Source: Bradyrhizobium roseum
GTDB taxonomy: Bacteria > Pseudomonadota > Alphaproteobacteria > Rhizobiales > Xanthobacteraceae
DNA: 64,000 nucleotides
NCBI RefSeq assembly: GCF_030413175.1
Contig: NZ_CP129212.1
Span: forward strand, 4,278,001 to 4,342,000
Direction: 5' to 3'
The translations under genes were made by a program, and so were the position numbers. The notes below the pieces were generated by a model that was not told the origin of the DNA, ran no database searches, and saw only the letters and a list, made by a program, of their open reading frames with translations. This document shows, in pieces, positions 25,174-34,498 of this stretch. Positions within the stretch are counted from its first letter, which is position 1; each line of letters begins with the position of its first letter.

Positions 25174-27237
25174 ATGACACCTTCAGCGAGCGATACCGCC
25201 GTGGCGCCGACGCAGCGAATCGAGTTCGACGACCCGCATGCCAACATGCAGGAAGCCGAAGTCACGCGCGTCCGCTCGTTGCGGGGCGCCTGGCGCTGGG
25301 CACTGGTGGTCGCGACCGCGGCCACTATCCTCTTGTGTATCAACCAGCAATTCTCGCTGCGTTTCTTCCTTGGCTACACGCAACTCAACACCGAGTACTT
25401 CTATCTTCTGATCGCGTTGATGCTGCCGTTCACATTCCTGATCTTTCCGGGAACCGGGAATGCGCCGCTCGACCGGATTCCCTGGTATGACATTCTGCTG
25501 TTCGTCGCGACGTTCGCCTGCGCCATCCTGCTGATGCGCAGCGTCCGCAAGGCGGCGGAAGCCGGCTGGGAATTCGGCGGCGCGCCGACGTCCGTCATCT
25601 TCGCCGGCGTCATCATGTGGGCGGTGCTGATGGAAGCGTTGCGGCGCACCGGCGGCTGGAGCCTGCTGCTCAGCGTGCTGCCGTTTACATTGTACCCGCT
25701 GTTCGCCGACGCGAAGTGGCTCGGACCGTTCCGCGGCACCCAATCGACGCTCGAACAGGCTACGTCCTATCACGTGCTGTCGGGCGAAAGCCTGCTCGGC
25801 ATCCCGATCCAGGCCTTTGCCGACACCGTGATCGGCTTTCTGGTGTTCGGCACCGCTCTGATGATGACGGGCGCCGGAAAGTTCTTCATCAACATCGCCT
25901 TTGCACTGTGCGGCACCTTCCGCGGCGGCGCCGCCAAGGTTTGCATCTTTGCCTCCGGCCTTTTGGGCATGATGTCCGGCTCGATCATCTCCAACGTGCT
26001 GACCGCCGGCACCATGACCATCCCGGTCATGAAAAAGAGCGGCTTCCGCGCCTCCTATGCCGCCGCGATCGAGGCTTGCGCATCAACCGGCGCGGTGCTC
26101 GCGCCGCCGGTGATGGGTGCCACCGCCTTCGTGATCGCGCAGTTCCTCAATGTCAGCTACGCCGACGTCGCGCTCGCCGCGATCATTCCGGCGGCATTGT
26201 ATTACATTGGCCTGTTCATGCAGGTGGACTCCTATGCCGCGCGCCACGGCCTGGAGGGCATTCCGCGCTCCGAACTGCCCAAGGTCTGGGACACCGTCAA
26301 GGAAGGCTGGTACTACATCTTCGTCATCGCGCTCCTGATCGTGATGCTGCTGTATTTCAAGCGCGAGAGCCACGCACCGTTCTACGCGACCGCGTTGCTG
26401 CTGGTTCTGAACCAGTTCTTTTCCAAGGACACGCGCTGGACGTTTTCGACCATCAACAAGTTCCTCGAAGTCAACGGCCGCACCTTCGTTGAACTGGTCG
26501 GCATCCTGGCCGGCTGCGGCCTGTTGATCGGCGCGTTCTCGATGACCGGCGTCGTCTCCAGCCTCGCCAACGACCTGCTGCGGATCGCCGGCGACAATGC
26601 GCTGATGCTGCTCGTGATGTGCGCCTTCACCAGCCTCGTCCTCGGGCTCGGGCTGACCACGACGGCCTGCTACATCTTCCTGGCCATCCTGGTGGCGCCC
26701 GCGCTGGAAAAGCTCGGCCTGAACCGCATGGCCGTGCACATGTTCATCTTCTACTGGGGCATGCTGTCCTCGATCACGCCGCCGGTCGCCATTGCGTCCT
26801 TTGCCGCGGCCGGCATCGCCGGCTCGCCGGCGATGAAGACGGGATGGGAATCGATGTGGGTCGGCAGCATCATCTATTTCATTCCGTTCTTCTTCGTGCT
26901 GAACCCGGCGCTGGTGCTGCAGGGGTCGAGCCCGTATCTTGAAGCGCTCGGGCTGATGGCGCTGGCGGGCTTCGGCACGCTGTTCATCTGCGGCGGCATT
27001 CAGGGCTATCAGGTCTTTGTCGGCGATCTTCGTGGCGCCGGCGCACTGGAATGGCCGCTGCGTGTCTTGCTCGTGATCGGGGGATTCGTGGTAGCCACGC
27101 CCGGCGGCGGGATCATGCCGCTGTCGCAATGGCAGATCACCTCGCTGGGACTGGCGATCCTGCTCCCGGCCGTCCTGATCGCGCTCGTGCTGATACGGCG
27201 CCAGACCCTGGTGCCGGACCAGTTGCGCGCCCCCTGA
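25174..27237 (+). CDS. TRAP transporter fused permease (DctQM-type, TAXI-associated)
   Basis: A 687-residue inner-membrane protein with roughly 16-18 hydrophobic segments. The N-terminal four-helix small-subunit part (about residues 40-190) is fused to the 12-helix large subunit. GLLGMMSGSIISNVLTAGTM and ASTGAVLAPPVMGATAF are the conserved re-entrant loops of the DctM family. Fusions of this kind pair with TAXI receptors. It would drive Na+- or H+-coupled uptake of the solute bound by the upstream protein. The glutaminase gene starts 22 bases after the stop, within the same transcript. Confidence 0.9.
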   Translation: MTPSASDTAVAPTQRIEFDDPHANMQEAEVTRVRSLRGAWRWALVVATAATILLCINQQFSLRFFLGYTQLNTEYFYLLIALMLPFTFLIFPGTGNAPLDRIPWYDILLFVATFACAILLMRSVRKAAEAGWEFGGAPTSVIFAGVIMWAVLMEALRRTGGWSLLLSVLPFTLYPLFADAKWLGPFRGTQSTLEQATSYHVLSGESLLGIPIQAFADTVIGFLVFGTALMMTGAGKFFINIAFALCGTFRGGAAKVCIFASGLLGMMSGSIISNVLTAGTMTIPVMKKSGFRASYAAAIEACASTGAVLAPPVMGATAFVIAQFLNVSYADVALAAIIPAALYYIGLFMQVDSYAARHGLEGIPRSELPKVWDTVKEGWYYIFVIALLIVMLLYFKRESHAPFYATALLLVLNQFFSKDTRWTFSTINKFLEVNGRTFVELVGILAGCGLLIGAFSMTGVVSSLANDLLRIAGDNALMLLVMCAFTSLVLGLGLTTTACYIFLAILVAPALEKLGLNRMAVHMFIFYWGMLSSITPPVAIASFAAAGIAGSPAMKTGWESMWVGSIIYFIPFFFVLNPALVLQGSSPYLEALGLMALAGFGTLFICGGIQGYQVFVGDLRGAGALEWPLRVLLVIGGFVVATPGGGIMPLSQWQITSLGLAILLPAVLIALVLIRRQTLVPDQLRAP

Positions 27238-27259
27238 TTGCGTTGCACAACAGGAGGCG

Positions 27260-29119
27260 ATGAAACAGTCGCCTCCTTCGCCTACCGCCAGCCCTGCCGC
27301 CTGGACCAGTTCGAAGCCGCCCTTGCTGCGGTTCCTGAATGGGTGCCACGCCGAATTCACGCCCGAGACCAGCGGCGCGGTCGCCGATTACATTCCCGAA
27401 CTCGGCAAGGCCGACCCTGCCCATTTCGGCATCAGCCTGGCCACCCTCGACGGCCATGTCTATGAGGTCGGCGATACCCAGATCCCCTTCACCATCCAGT
27501 CGATGTCGAAACCGTTCGTGTTCGCGCTGGCGCTGGATACGCTGGGGGCGGCGCGGGTCGAGAGCGTCATCGGCGTCGAACCGTCCGGCGATCCGTTCAA
27601 CTCAATCCGCCTCAACGCGGAGAACCACCCCTTCAATCCGATGGTCAATGCCGGCGCGATCGCCTGCTCCGGGCTGATCCACGAGGCCAAGGGCGAGGCC
27701 GCATTCGACTACATCCGGCAGGCACTGGGCAAGTTTGCCGGACGCGATCTAGAGGTTGACGACGCGGTCTATGCCTCGGAAAGCCAGACCGGCGACCGCA
27801 ACCGGGCGATCGGCTATCTGCTGCGCACCAACGCCGTGATCAAGGACGATGTCGCGGCGGTGCTGGAGGTGTATTTCCGGCAATGCGCCATCCTGGTGAC
27901 GGCGCGTGACATCGCGGTCATGGCGGCCACCCTCGCCAACCGCGGCATCAACCCGGTGACCGGCGAGCAGGTGATGAGCGCCTACGCCATCGCACGTACG
28001 CTGTCCGTCATGACCAGTTCCGGCATGTACGACTATGCCGGCGAGTGGATCTACCGCATCGGCATCCCCGCCAAGAGCGGCGTCGGCGGCGGCATCCTCG
28101 CCGCGCTGCCGGCGCGGCTCGGGCTCGGCAGCTATTCGCCGAAGCTCGACCGGCACGGCAACAGCGTGCGCGGCATCAAGGTCTGCGAGGCATTGTCGTC
28201 GCATTACGACCTGCACATGCTCAACCGCAGCGACGACGCGCGCAACAGCATCATCGCCGATTACGACATCGGAAACAGCCCGTCGCGGCGCGTGCGGCGC
28301 GCCCACGAGCAGAACATCCTCGCCGCGCATCACCACGACGTTCGCGTCATCGAACTGGTCGGCACGCTGTCGTTCTCCAACGTCGATTACGTTTCGCGCC
28401 AGATCGCGGCCCGGCCGCGGCCGCAGCTCGTCATCTTCGACCTGCGCCGCGTCACGTCGATGACCCGCGCCGGCACCCGCCTGCTCGCCGAGGAGTTCCG
28501 CGAACTTGCCGCCCACCGCGTCACCGTGATTCTGTCCGGCATCCGGCGCTCCTCGCCGGAATGGAAGATGATCGGGGAATGGACCGAAGGCCTCGGCAAC
28601 ATCCGCAACTACTATCTGCTCGATGCCGCCATCGAATGGGCGGAAGACCAGGTGGTCTATCGCTACGGCGGCGCGATCGATTTCTTCGAGGCGACCGACC
28701 TTTCCGAGCAGGCGCTGCTGGCGGGACTTACGGACGAGGAACTGACCGACCTCACCTCGCTGGCGTCGATCCGGACCTATCAGGCCAGCGAAAAGATCAT
28801 CGCTGCCGGCGATCCCGCCAATTCCCTGTTCTTTCTCCGGAGCGGCGTGGTGCATGTCACCCTGCCCGACGGCGTCCGCCTGGCGACGCTGACCGCCGGC
28901 ATGCCGTTCGGTGAGATGGCGCTGCTGGAGCCGCGGCGATCGGCCGACGTCTTCGCCGACATGGCCGCGACGGCCTACGAGATTCCGCTGCGCGATTTCG
29001 AGCGTTTCCGAAAGCAACACCCGCGCGCCGGCGAGCGGATCATGCGGAACCTCGCGCAATTGCTGGCCGACCGGTTGATCCTGGCGAATGCCAAGCTGAA
29101 CGTGCTGACGTCGGGTTGA
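27260..29119 (+). CDS. glsA: Glutaminase A fused to STAS and cyclic-nucleotide-binding domains
   Basis: A 619-residue three-domain protein. Residues about 25-325 are a glutaminase of the serine-beta-lactamase-like fold, with the catalytic S-x-x-K as SMSK (81-84), NPMVNAGAIA, and AKSGVGGGILA near the end. Residues about 350-455 are a STAS domain (LVGTLSFSNVDYVSRQI; LVIFDLRRVTSMT). Residues about 485-600 are a cyclic-nucleotide-binding domain (FFLRSGVVHVTLP; MPFGEMALLEPRRSADV). It deaminates glutamine to glutamate, presumably with control by nucleotide or partner binding. The AGGAGG ribosome site 4 bases before the ATG fixes the start. It lies directly after the TRAP genes, suggesting it processes imported solute. 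Confidence 0.92.
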   Translation: MKQSPPSPTASPAAWTSSKPPLLRFLNGCHAEFTPETSGAVADYIPELGKADPAHFGISLATLDGHVYEVGDTQIPFTIQSMSKPFVFALALDTLGAARVESVIGVEPSGDPFNSIRLNAENHPFNPMVNAGAIACSGLIHEAKGEAAFDYIRQALGKFAGRDLEVDDAVYASESQTGDRNRAIGYLLRTNAVIKDDVAAVLEVYFRQCAILVTARDIAVMAATLANRGINPVTGEQVMSAYAIARTLSVMTSSGMYDYAGEWIYRIGIPAKSGVGGGILAALPARLGLGSYSPKLDRHGNSVRGIKVCEALSSHYDLHMLNRSDDARNSIIADYDIGNSPSRRVRRAHEQNILAAHHHDVRVIELVGTLSFSNVDYVSRQIAARPRPQLVIFDLRRVTSMTRAGTRLLAEEFRELAAHRVTVILSGIRRSSPEWKMIGEWTEGLGNIRNYYLLDAAIEWAEDQVVYRYGGAIDFFEATDLSEQALLAGLTDEELTDLTSLASIRTYQASEKIIAAGDPANSLFFLRSGVVHVTLPDGVRLATLTAGMPFGEMALLEPRRSADVFADMAATAYEIPLRDFERFRKQHPRAGERIMRNLAQLLADRLILANAKLNVLTSG

Positions 29120-29132
29120 TTCCGACGCGGTT

Positions 29133-29222
29133 GGATGGGCAAAGGAGCGAAGCGACGTGCCCACCATCTCTCACCGAGCGAGCTGTGAGATGGTGGGCAC
29201 GCTACCGCTTTGCCCACCCTAC
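29133..29222. repeat. GTAGGGTGGGC palindromic repeat, copy 3
   Basis: A diverged copy: GGATGGGCAAAGGAGCGAAG at the left, CGCTTTGCCCACCCTAC at the right, with an inner GTGCCCACCATCTC / GAGATGGTGGGCAC pair of 14 bases. It lies between the convergent glutaminase and tex genes. Confidence 0.8.
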
Positions 29223-29253
29223 CGATTCTGCGGCAACGTCGCCCCTACCCGGC

Positions 29254-31590
29254 CTACCCCGCCTTGCCGCGCCCGTTCTTCTCGGCGGCGCGGCGCATCG
29301 CCTCAGCCAGCGCCCCACCCTGCTCCTGCGGCTTTTTCGGCGACGACGAGGTCATCGACGCCCTGGAAAACTCGCGTGGCTTGCCCTGGGCCTGGATGCG
29401 GTCGCTCTTGGCGCCGACCTCGTCATCCAGCCGCAACGTCAGCGCGATGCGCTTGCGGGCGACCTCGACCTCCAGCACCTTCACCTTGACGATATCGCCG
29501 GGCTTCACCACCTCGCGCGGGTCCTTGATGAAGGTCTTCGACATCGCGGAGATGTGCACGAGGCCGTCCTGGTGCACGCCGATATCGACGAAGGCGCCGA
29601 ACGCCGCGACGTTGGTCACCGTGCCTTCCAGGATCATGCCGGGCTTGAGATCCTTGATCTCCTCGACGCCCTCCATGAAGACGGCGGCCTTGAACGCCGG
29701 ACGCGGATCGCGGCCGGGCTTTTCCAGCTCGCGCAAAATGTCTGTCACCGTCGGCAGGCCGAACGTGTCATCTACAAAGGCCTGCGGCTTCAACTGGCGC
29801 ACGATTTCGGCATTGCCGATCAGCGCCTTGATGTCGCTCTTGGTGGCTTGCAGGATTCGCCGCACCACGGGATAGGCCTCGGGGTGCACGCCGGACGAAT
29901 CGAGCGGATCTTCGCCGCCGTTGATGCGCAGGAACCCCGCGCATTGCTCGAACGCCTTCGGCCCCAGCCGCGGCACTTCCTTCAGCGCCTTGCGCGACTT
30001 GAACGGGCCGTTGGCGTCGCGGTGCTGCACGATGCTTTGCGCCAGCCCCGCGCCGATGCCGGACACCCGCGCCAGCAGCGGCGCGGAGGCCGTGTTGGCA
30101 TCGACGCCGACGGCGTTGACGCAGTCCTCGACCACGGCATCGAGCGACCGCGCCAGCTTGGTTTCGCCGAGGTCGTGCTGATATTGCCCGACGCCGATCG
30201 CCTTCGGATCGATCTTGACCAGTTCAGCCAGCGGATCCTGCAGCCGCCGCGCGATCGACACCGCGCCGCGCAGGGTGACGTCGAGTTCAGGTAACTCCTC
30301 GGACGCAAAGGCCGACGCGGAATAGACCGAGGCGCCCGCTTCGGACACCACGATCTTGGACATTTTCAGGTCCGGCAGCAGCTTGACCAGTTCGGTCGCC
30401 AGCTTGTCGGTTTCGCGAGAAGCCGTGCCGTTGCCGATGGCAATCAGGTCGACGCGGTGCGCGACCGCGAGCTTGCCCAATGTCGCCAGCGCCGCGTCCC
30501 ATTGGCGTTGCGGCTCGTGCGGATAGACCGCGGTGGTCGCCACGACCTTGCCGGTCGCATCGACGACCGCGACCTTGACGCCGGAGCGGAAGCCAGGATC
30601 GAGCCCCATGGTGACGCGCGCGCCGGCCGGCGCCGCCAGCAGCAGGTCGCGCAAATTGGAGGCGAACACCCGCACTCCCTCGGCTTCCGCCGCCGTCCAC
30701 AGCCGCATCCGCAAGTCGATGTTGAGGTGCACCTGGATCTTGGTCTTCCACGCCCAGCGCGCGGTATCGACCAGCCAGCGGTCGCCCGGCCGCTTCCGGT
30801 CGGTAATGCCAAAGCGCTGCATGATCTTGAGCTCATAGGCGCTGGGCACGCCGGCCTCCGGCGCGGTCGCCTCGGGCTGGATCTGCAGTTCGAGGATTTC
30901 TTCCTTTTCGCCCCGGAACAGCGCGAGGATGCGATGCGCCGGCAGCTTGTGAAGCGCACCGCTATATTCGAAATAATCAGCGAATTTCTCGCCCTCGGTC
31001 TTCTTGCCCTTGCGCACCGTGGATGCCATCTGGCCGTTCGACCACATGTCTTCGCGCAATCGGCCGATCAGATCCGCATCCTCGGCGAAGCGCTCCACCA
31101 GGATCGCGCGCGCGCCTTCCAGCGCGGCTGCGACATCCGCCACCTGCTTCTCGGCATCGACGAAGGTTGCGGCGACAACCTGCGGGTCGTTCTGCGGCTG
31201 CGTCAGCAACAGTTCGGACAAGGGTTCGAGCCCGGCTTCCTTGGCGATCTCGGCCTTGGTGCGGCGCTTCGGCTTGAACGGCAGATAGATGTCTTCCAGA
31301 CGCCCCTTGCTGTCGGCAGCCATGATCGCGGCTTCCAGCGCGGCATCGAGCTTGCCCTGCTCGCGGACAGAATTGAGAATCGCGACCCGGCGATCCTCGA
31401 GCTCGCGCAGATAGGTCAGCCGCTCTTCCAGGGTGCGAAGTTGGGCGTCGTCGAGGCCGCCGGTGATTTCCTTGCGGTAACGCGCCACGAAAGGCACCGT
31501 CGCGCCGCCGTCCAGCAGTTCGACCGTCGCCGAGATCTGCTCTTCGCGAACGCCGAGTTCCTGCGCAATCTGTCGGTTGATGTTTGCCAC
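29254..31590 (-). CDS. tex: Tex family RNA-binding transcription accessory protein
   Basis: A 778-residue protein in the family's usual size range. The N-terminal helical part begins [19 protein letters not shown] YqgF-like RNase H fold follows around residues 320-450 ([20 protein letters not shown]), then helix-hairpin-helix repeats, and an S1 RNA-binding domain near 650-720 ([19 protein letters not shown]). It ends in a Lys/Arg/Gln-rich tail. The start is GTG at 31590, with GAGG upstream and the family N-terminus following at once; the much longer open frame runs antisense through the Hsp70-like gene and is rejected. Confidence 0.93.
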   Translation of the reverse strand: MANINRQIAQELGVREEQISATVELLDGGATVPFVARYRKEITGGLDDAQLRTLEERLTYLRELEDRRVAILNSVREQGKLDAALEAAIMAADSKGRLEDIYLPFKPKRRTKAEIAKEAGLEPLSELLLTQPQNDPQVVAATFVDAEKQVADVAAALEGARAILVERFAEDADLIGRLREDMWSNGQMASTVRKGKKTEGEKFADYFEYSGALHKLPAHRILALFRGEKEEILELQIQPEATAPEAGVPSAYELKIMQRFGITDRKRPGDRWLVDTARWAWKTKIQVHLNIDLRMRLWTAAEAEGVRVFASNLRDLLLAAPAGARVTMGLDPGFRSGVKVAVVDATGKVVATTAVYPHEPQRQWDAALATLGKLAVAHRVDLIAIGNGTASRETDKLATELVKLLPDLKMSKIVVSEAGASVYSASAFASEELPELDVTLRGAVSIARRLQDPLAELVKIDPKAIGVGQYQHDLGETKLARSLDAVVEDCVNAVGVDANTASAPLLARVSGIGAGLAQSIVQHRDANGPFKSRKALKEVPRLGPKAFEQCAGFLRINGGEDPLDSSGVHPEAYPVVRRILQATKSDIKALIGNAEIVRQLKPQAFVDDTFGLPTVTDILRELEKPGRDPRPAFKAAVFMEGVEEIKDLKPGMILEGTVTNVAAFGAFVDIGVHQDGLVHISAMSKTFIKDPREVVKPGDIVKVKVLEVEVARKRIALTLRLDDEVGAKSDRIQAQGKPREFSRASMTSSSPKKPQEQGGALAEAMRRAAEKNGRGKAG

Positions 31591-31815
31591 GCGACCTCTA
31601 CCCAAAAGCCGTTTGTAGCGGGATACCCGCCGGGGAGCGAGCTTATGGACCATCCGGGATTGATTTGCCAACCCGCCTGAGGAAACAAATTGATCTGTGG
31701 ATGGCCACTTTTCGCAACCTTGTTGCGACCGCCGTTCGGCCCGATCAGACCGCGAGATAAGGGTGGATCGATGGCACCGTAATGTGTAAACGGACGCTCC
31801 CTCCCGGAGCCTCCC

Positions 31816-33072
31816 ATGTCGATCTGCGGCCTTGATTTCGGAACGTCGAACACGACGCTCGGCACCATCGTGAGTGCGGCGCCCGTGCTGGCGGCGCTGG
31901 AGGAAACGCACACCACAATTCCGAGCGCGATCTTCTACGAGGCGGATGGCGGAGTCCGAATCGGCCGCAGGGCGGTGGATGCCTATGTCGAAGGCGTGCC
32001 CGGCCGCCTGCTGCGAAGCCTCAAGTCGGTGCTCGGCACGTCGCTGATCGACGAAACCACGCGACTCGGTCGCGAGCGTATCAGCTTCCGCGACGTGATT
32101 GCCGCCTATGTCGGCGCCATCAAGCGCCGCGCGGAACAGGCCAGCGGCCGTGAGTTGACTCACGTGGTCCACGGGCGCCCGGTTCACTTCGTCGACAACG
32201 CCCCGGATGCCGACCGCAAGGCGGAGGACACCTTGCGCAAAATCGCCAAGGATATCGGCTTCGAAGAGGTCACGTTCCAGTTCGAACCGATCGCCGCGGC
32301 GCTGGACTATGAGCGCCAGATCGGCTCCGAAGAGCTCGCGCTGATCGCCGATATCGGCGGCGGCACGTCGGATTTTTCGATCGTCCGTCTCGGCCCCGAG
32401 CGGCACGGCAAGGCTGATCGTGCCAGCGACATACTCGCCAATGACGGCGTGCGGATCGGCGGCACCGATTTCGACCGCCAGCTCAGCCTCGGCGTCGTCA
32501 TGCCGCTGTTCGGCTTCGGCAGCGCCATGAAGCGCGCCGGGCTCGACGTGCCTTCGAGCTATTTCCACGACCTCGCAACCTGGTCGAGCATCAATCGCAT
32601 GTACGAGCCGCGCGTGCTCGCTGATATCCGCCAGGTCCGGCAGGAAGCAGCCGAGCCCGAGTTGCTGGACCGGCTGATGCGCGTGGTGGACGAACAGCGT
32701 GGCCATACGCTGGCCATGGAGGTTGAAGACGCCAAGATCGCGCTGTCCGAGCAGCGCCGCTCGGAAATTCCGCTCGAATGGATCTCGCCGGGGCTGAGCG
32801 CATCCATCGCCCGCCCCGATCTCGTCAGCCACACAAGGCAACTGTCGGATCGCATTGCGGCCCGAATCAAGAATTGCCTCGCTCAGGCGGGACTTACCCC
32901 CGGCGCGATCGATTCGGTGTTCCTGACCGGCGGCTCCGTAAAACTCGCCCATGTGCACAAGGCGATCACCAAGGCCGTACCGTCAGCCCGCATCGTCGAA
33001 GGCGACATCTTCGGCGCCGTCGGCAAAGGACTGACGCTGGAGGCGCTACGGCGATACGGGTCGTCGAGCTGA
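31816..33072 (+). CDS. Hsp70-like ATPase without substrate-binding domain (YegD-like)
   Basis: A 418-residue protein made only of the actin-like Hsp70 ATPase domain. Phosphate-1 loop [13 protein letters not shown] is at 5-17, phosphate-2 [13 protein letters not shown] lies near residue 178, and the adenosine motif is [12 protein letters not shown] near residue 373. The beta-sandwich substrate domain and lid of DnaK are absent, as in E. coli YegD. It is probably a cytoplasmic ATPase with a specialised client or scaffold role. It is divergent from tex with a 225-base spacer and convergent with the carboxymuconolactone-decarboxylase-like gene. Confidence 0.88.
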   Translation: MSICGLDFGTSNTTLGTIVSAAPVLAALEETHTTIPSAIFYEADGGVRIGRRAVDAYVEGVPGRLLRSLKSVLGTSLIDETTRLGRERISFRDVIAAYVGAIKRRAEQASGRELTHVVHGRPVHFVDNAPDADRKAEDTLRKIAKDIGFEEVTFQFEPIAAALDYERQIGSEELALIADIGGGTSDFSIVRLGPERHGKADRASDILANDGVRIGGTDFDRQLSLGVVMPLFGFGSAMKRAGLDVPSSYFHDLATWSSINRMYEPRVLADIRQVRQEAAEPELLDRLMRVVDEQRGHTLAMEVEDAKIALSEQRRSEIPLEWISPGLSASIARPDLVSHTRQLSDRIAARIKNCLAQAGLTPGAIDSVFLTGGSVKLAHVHKAITKAVPSARIVEGDIFGAVGKGLTLEALRRYGSSS

Positions 33073-33085
33073 GAATTCCTCTCGA

Positions 33086-33613
33086 TCAGCCCACTACTTC
33101 CGACACCGGCTGCAGATCGACGGCAAACGTTTCCAGAAATTTCGACGTCATGATGTAGAAGCCGACCGAGAGCTGCAACTCGATCAGCGCGGCCGGCGTC
33201 AGTTTCGAGGCAATCGCGTTGAAGGTCGCGTCTGTCGGTTTATGGCGCTTGACGATTTCATCGGTGAACGCCAGCGCGGCACGTTGCACATCATTGAAGC
33301 AGGTTGCCGCTTCCCAGTTCTCCAGTGCCTCGTTCTGCTCGTCGGTGACGCCGACATTCTTGCCGATCCGCTTGTGGGCGACGATTTCGTAAGGCGCCTC
33401 ACACAGGATGCCGGTGCGGGTGATGGCGATTTCGCGCACGATCGGGTCCAGTTCGCCCTTGTGGCGGATAGCGCCGCCCAGCCGGCAGTATTGTTCGAGA
33501 TAGCTCGGCGAATGCGCCATCATGCGAAAGATGTTGGCATTGCGGTTTTTGCCGAGCAATTCGCGGGTGCGATCGTTGTGCTTGGCGGGATCGCTATATT
33601 CGACGCGGGCCAT
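33086..33613 (-). CDS. Carboxymuconolactone decarboxylase (AhpD-like) family protein
   Basis: A 175-residue all-helical protein. ILCEAPYEIVAHKRIGKNVG is the family's conserved stretch with Glu and His, but the C-x-x-C pair that gives AhpD-type members peroxidase activity is absent. The function is therefore open: decarboxylase-like or other small-molecule chemistry. It is a single gene convergent with the Hsp70-like gene; no operon partner is apparent. ATG 33613 begins MARVEYSDP, and GGTGACC precedes it. Confidence 0.8.
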   Translation of the reverse strand: MARVEYSDPAKHNDRTRELLGKNRNANIFRMMAHSPSYLEQYCRLGGAIRHKGELDPIVREIAITRTGILCEAPYEIVAHKRIGKNVGVTDEQNEALENWEAATCFNDVQRAALAFTDEIVKRHKPTDATFNAIASKLTPAALIELQLSVGFYIMTSKFLETFAVDLQPVSEVVG

Positions 33614-33951
33614 TGGTCACCTTGGGGGTTGGCATTTTCTGATTTGTTGACAGCGGGATCATGCACTGCAGCAGGAGGCCGATCAACCGCCGAAATGCCG
33701 CTCACGCACGTTGGGGCAAGCCCCCTGCCCGTATTCTTGCGGCCCAAAAACTCCCTCGCGCGCGCACAAACCGGCTACGAACGAGCCAAATTGCAGCCTC
33801 AATGCTAACCGATCTTCACGACTGTCGATATTCGCTGAGTGGGGACTCAAAGGAGCGAATACTCGTCGCGGGGCGTTCCGAGTAAATCAAACTGAGTTCA
33901 TCAAGCCTTCACGGGCAATGATGTCTCATGCCCAAGTCTAGGGAGCTAGGC
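33614..33951. other. 338-base gap without a convincing gene
   Basis: The stretch between the carboxymuconolactone-decarboxylase-like gene and the 33-residue membrane peptide gene has only short frames with atypical composition (for example 33661-33885). It probably contains the promoters of both divergent genes. No strong palindrome or RNA gene was recognised. Confidence 0.5.
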
Positions 33952-34053
33952 ATGAAGGAAGCCAATAAAAAGGCAGCCTCGGAAGCGTTTGCGCAGATGA
34001 TGGCGGTGACGGCCATGCTCGTTATCGCCAGCGTCGTGTTCTACTGGCACTGA
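33952..34053 (+). CDS. Small single-span membrane peptide (33 residues)
   Basis: A 33-codon frame beginning MKEANKKAASEAFAQMM and ending in the hydrophobic segment TAMLVIASVVFYWH. The N-terminus is charged and helical, the C-terminus would span the membrane once. GGGAGCTAGG just upstream of the ATG is a good Shine-Dalgarno. A strong inverted repeat begins 13 bases after the stop and could end the transcript. No function is recognised. The ribosome site, hydrophobic profile and downstream hairpin argue for a real gene, but there is no homology support. Confidence 0.55.
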   Translation: MKEANKKAASEAFAQMMAVTAMLVIASVVFYWH

Positions 34054-34065
34054 ATGTTGACGCAT

Positions 34066-34112
34066 CGAAGCAATTCGGATTTTAACTGTTCCGCGTAATC
34101 TGAATTGCTTCG
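34066..34112. terminator. Inverted repeat CGAAGCAATTCGGATT ... AATCTGAATTGCTTCG
   Basis: Arms of 16 bases (34066-34081 and 34097-34112) match at 15 positions around a 15-base loop. It lies between the small membrane peptide and the convergent DUF35 gene, so it could stop transcription from either side. There is no long T-run, so termination is a guess; a protein-binding site is the alternative. Confidence 0.45.
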
Positions 34113-34138
34113 TAGCGTGAACATCTGGTGACCGAGCC

Positions 34139-34498
34139 TCACTTGACCCTCTCGAAATACGGGACCAGCCTGCCCGCAAACGGCCGATAGCTTGCCGTGA
34201 CCTTGTCACCGATCGCCAGATCGTTGTCGCCGTGGGCCATCATGCGAAAGCCCTCCACCGCATCCACCAGCACCATGTTGTAGGGAACATGCGCCCGCGT
34301 CTCCGGCGTCGCCGCGCGGCAGACCAGCGAGGTCGCGTAGACCGTTCCTGATCCGCTGGCGCGCTTCGGTGATGGATCGGGCGCGCCGCAGGCGGCGCAG
34401 AAATGGCGGGCGAAATATTGCACGGCGCCGCACGCGCCGCAGGTTTGATAGACGATCGCCTCCGCGCCCTTGGTCCAGTCCGCCGGTCTGTCGCTCAT
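34139..34498 (-). CDS. Zn-ribbon/OB-fold (DUF35) acyl-CoA-binding partner protein
   Basis: A 119-residue protein. Four cysteines (C20, C23, C34, C37, as CGAC and CAAC) make a rubredoxin-like zinc ribbon, followed by an OB fold (GSGTVYATSLVCRA; KVTASYRPF). DUF35 proteins pair with thiolase-like enzymes; ChsH2 supports the Ltp2 aldolase in this way. The ATG overlaps the TGA of the thiolase-like gene (ATGA), so the two are translated together and almost certainly form a complex. It is the last gene of the CoA-transferase operon. Confidence 0.88.
   Translation of the reverse strand: MSDRPADWTKGAEAIVYQTCGACGAVQYFARHFCAACGAPDPSPKRASGSGTVYATSLVCRAATPETRAHVPYNMVLVDAVEGFRMMAHGDNDLAIGDKVTASYRPFAGRLVPYFERVK

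Noticed and set aside
29254..32958. A 1234-residue minus-strand frame covering tex and the region antisense to the Hsp70-like gene
   Set aside because: Only the part from the GTG at 31590 has Tex homology; upstream it is low-complexity shadow translation of the Hsp70-like gene.
33661..33885. A 74-residue plus-strand frame in the gap before the small membrane peptide
   Set aside because: No good ribosome site, atypical Arg/Ser-rich composition and overlap with probable promoter sequence.
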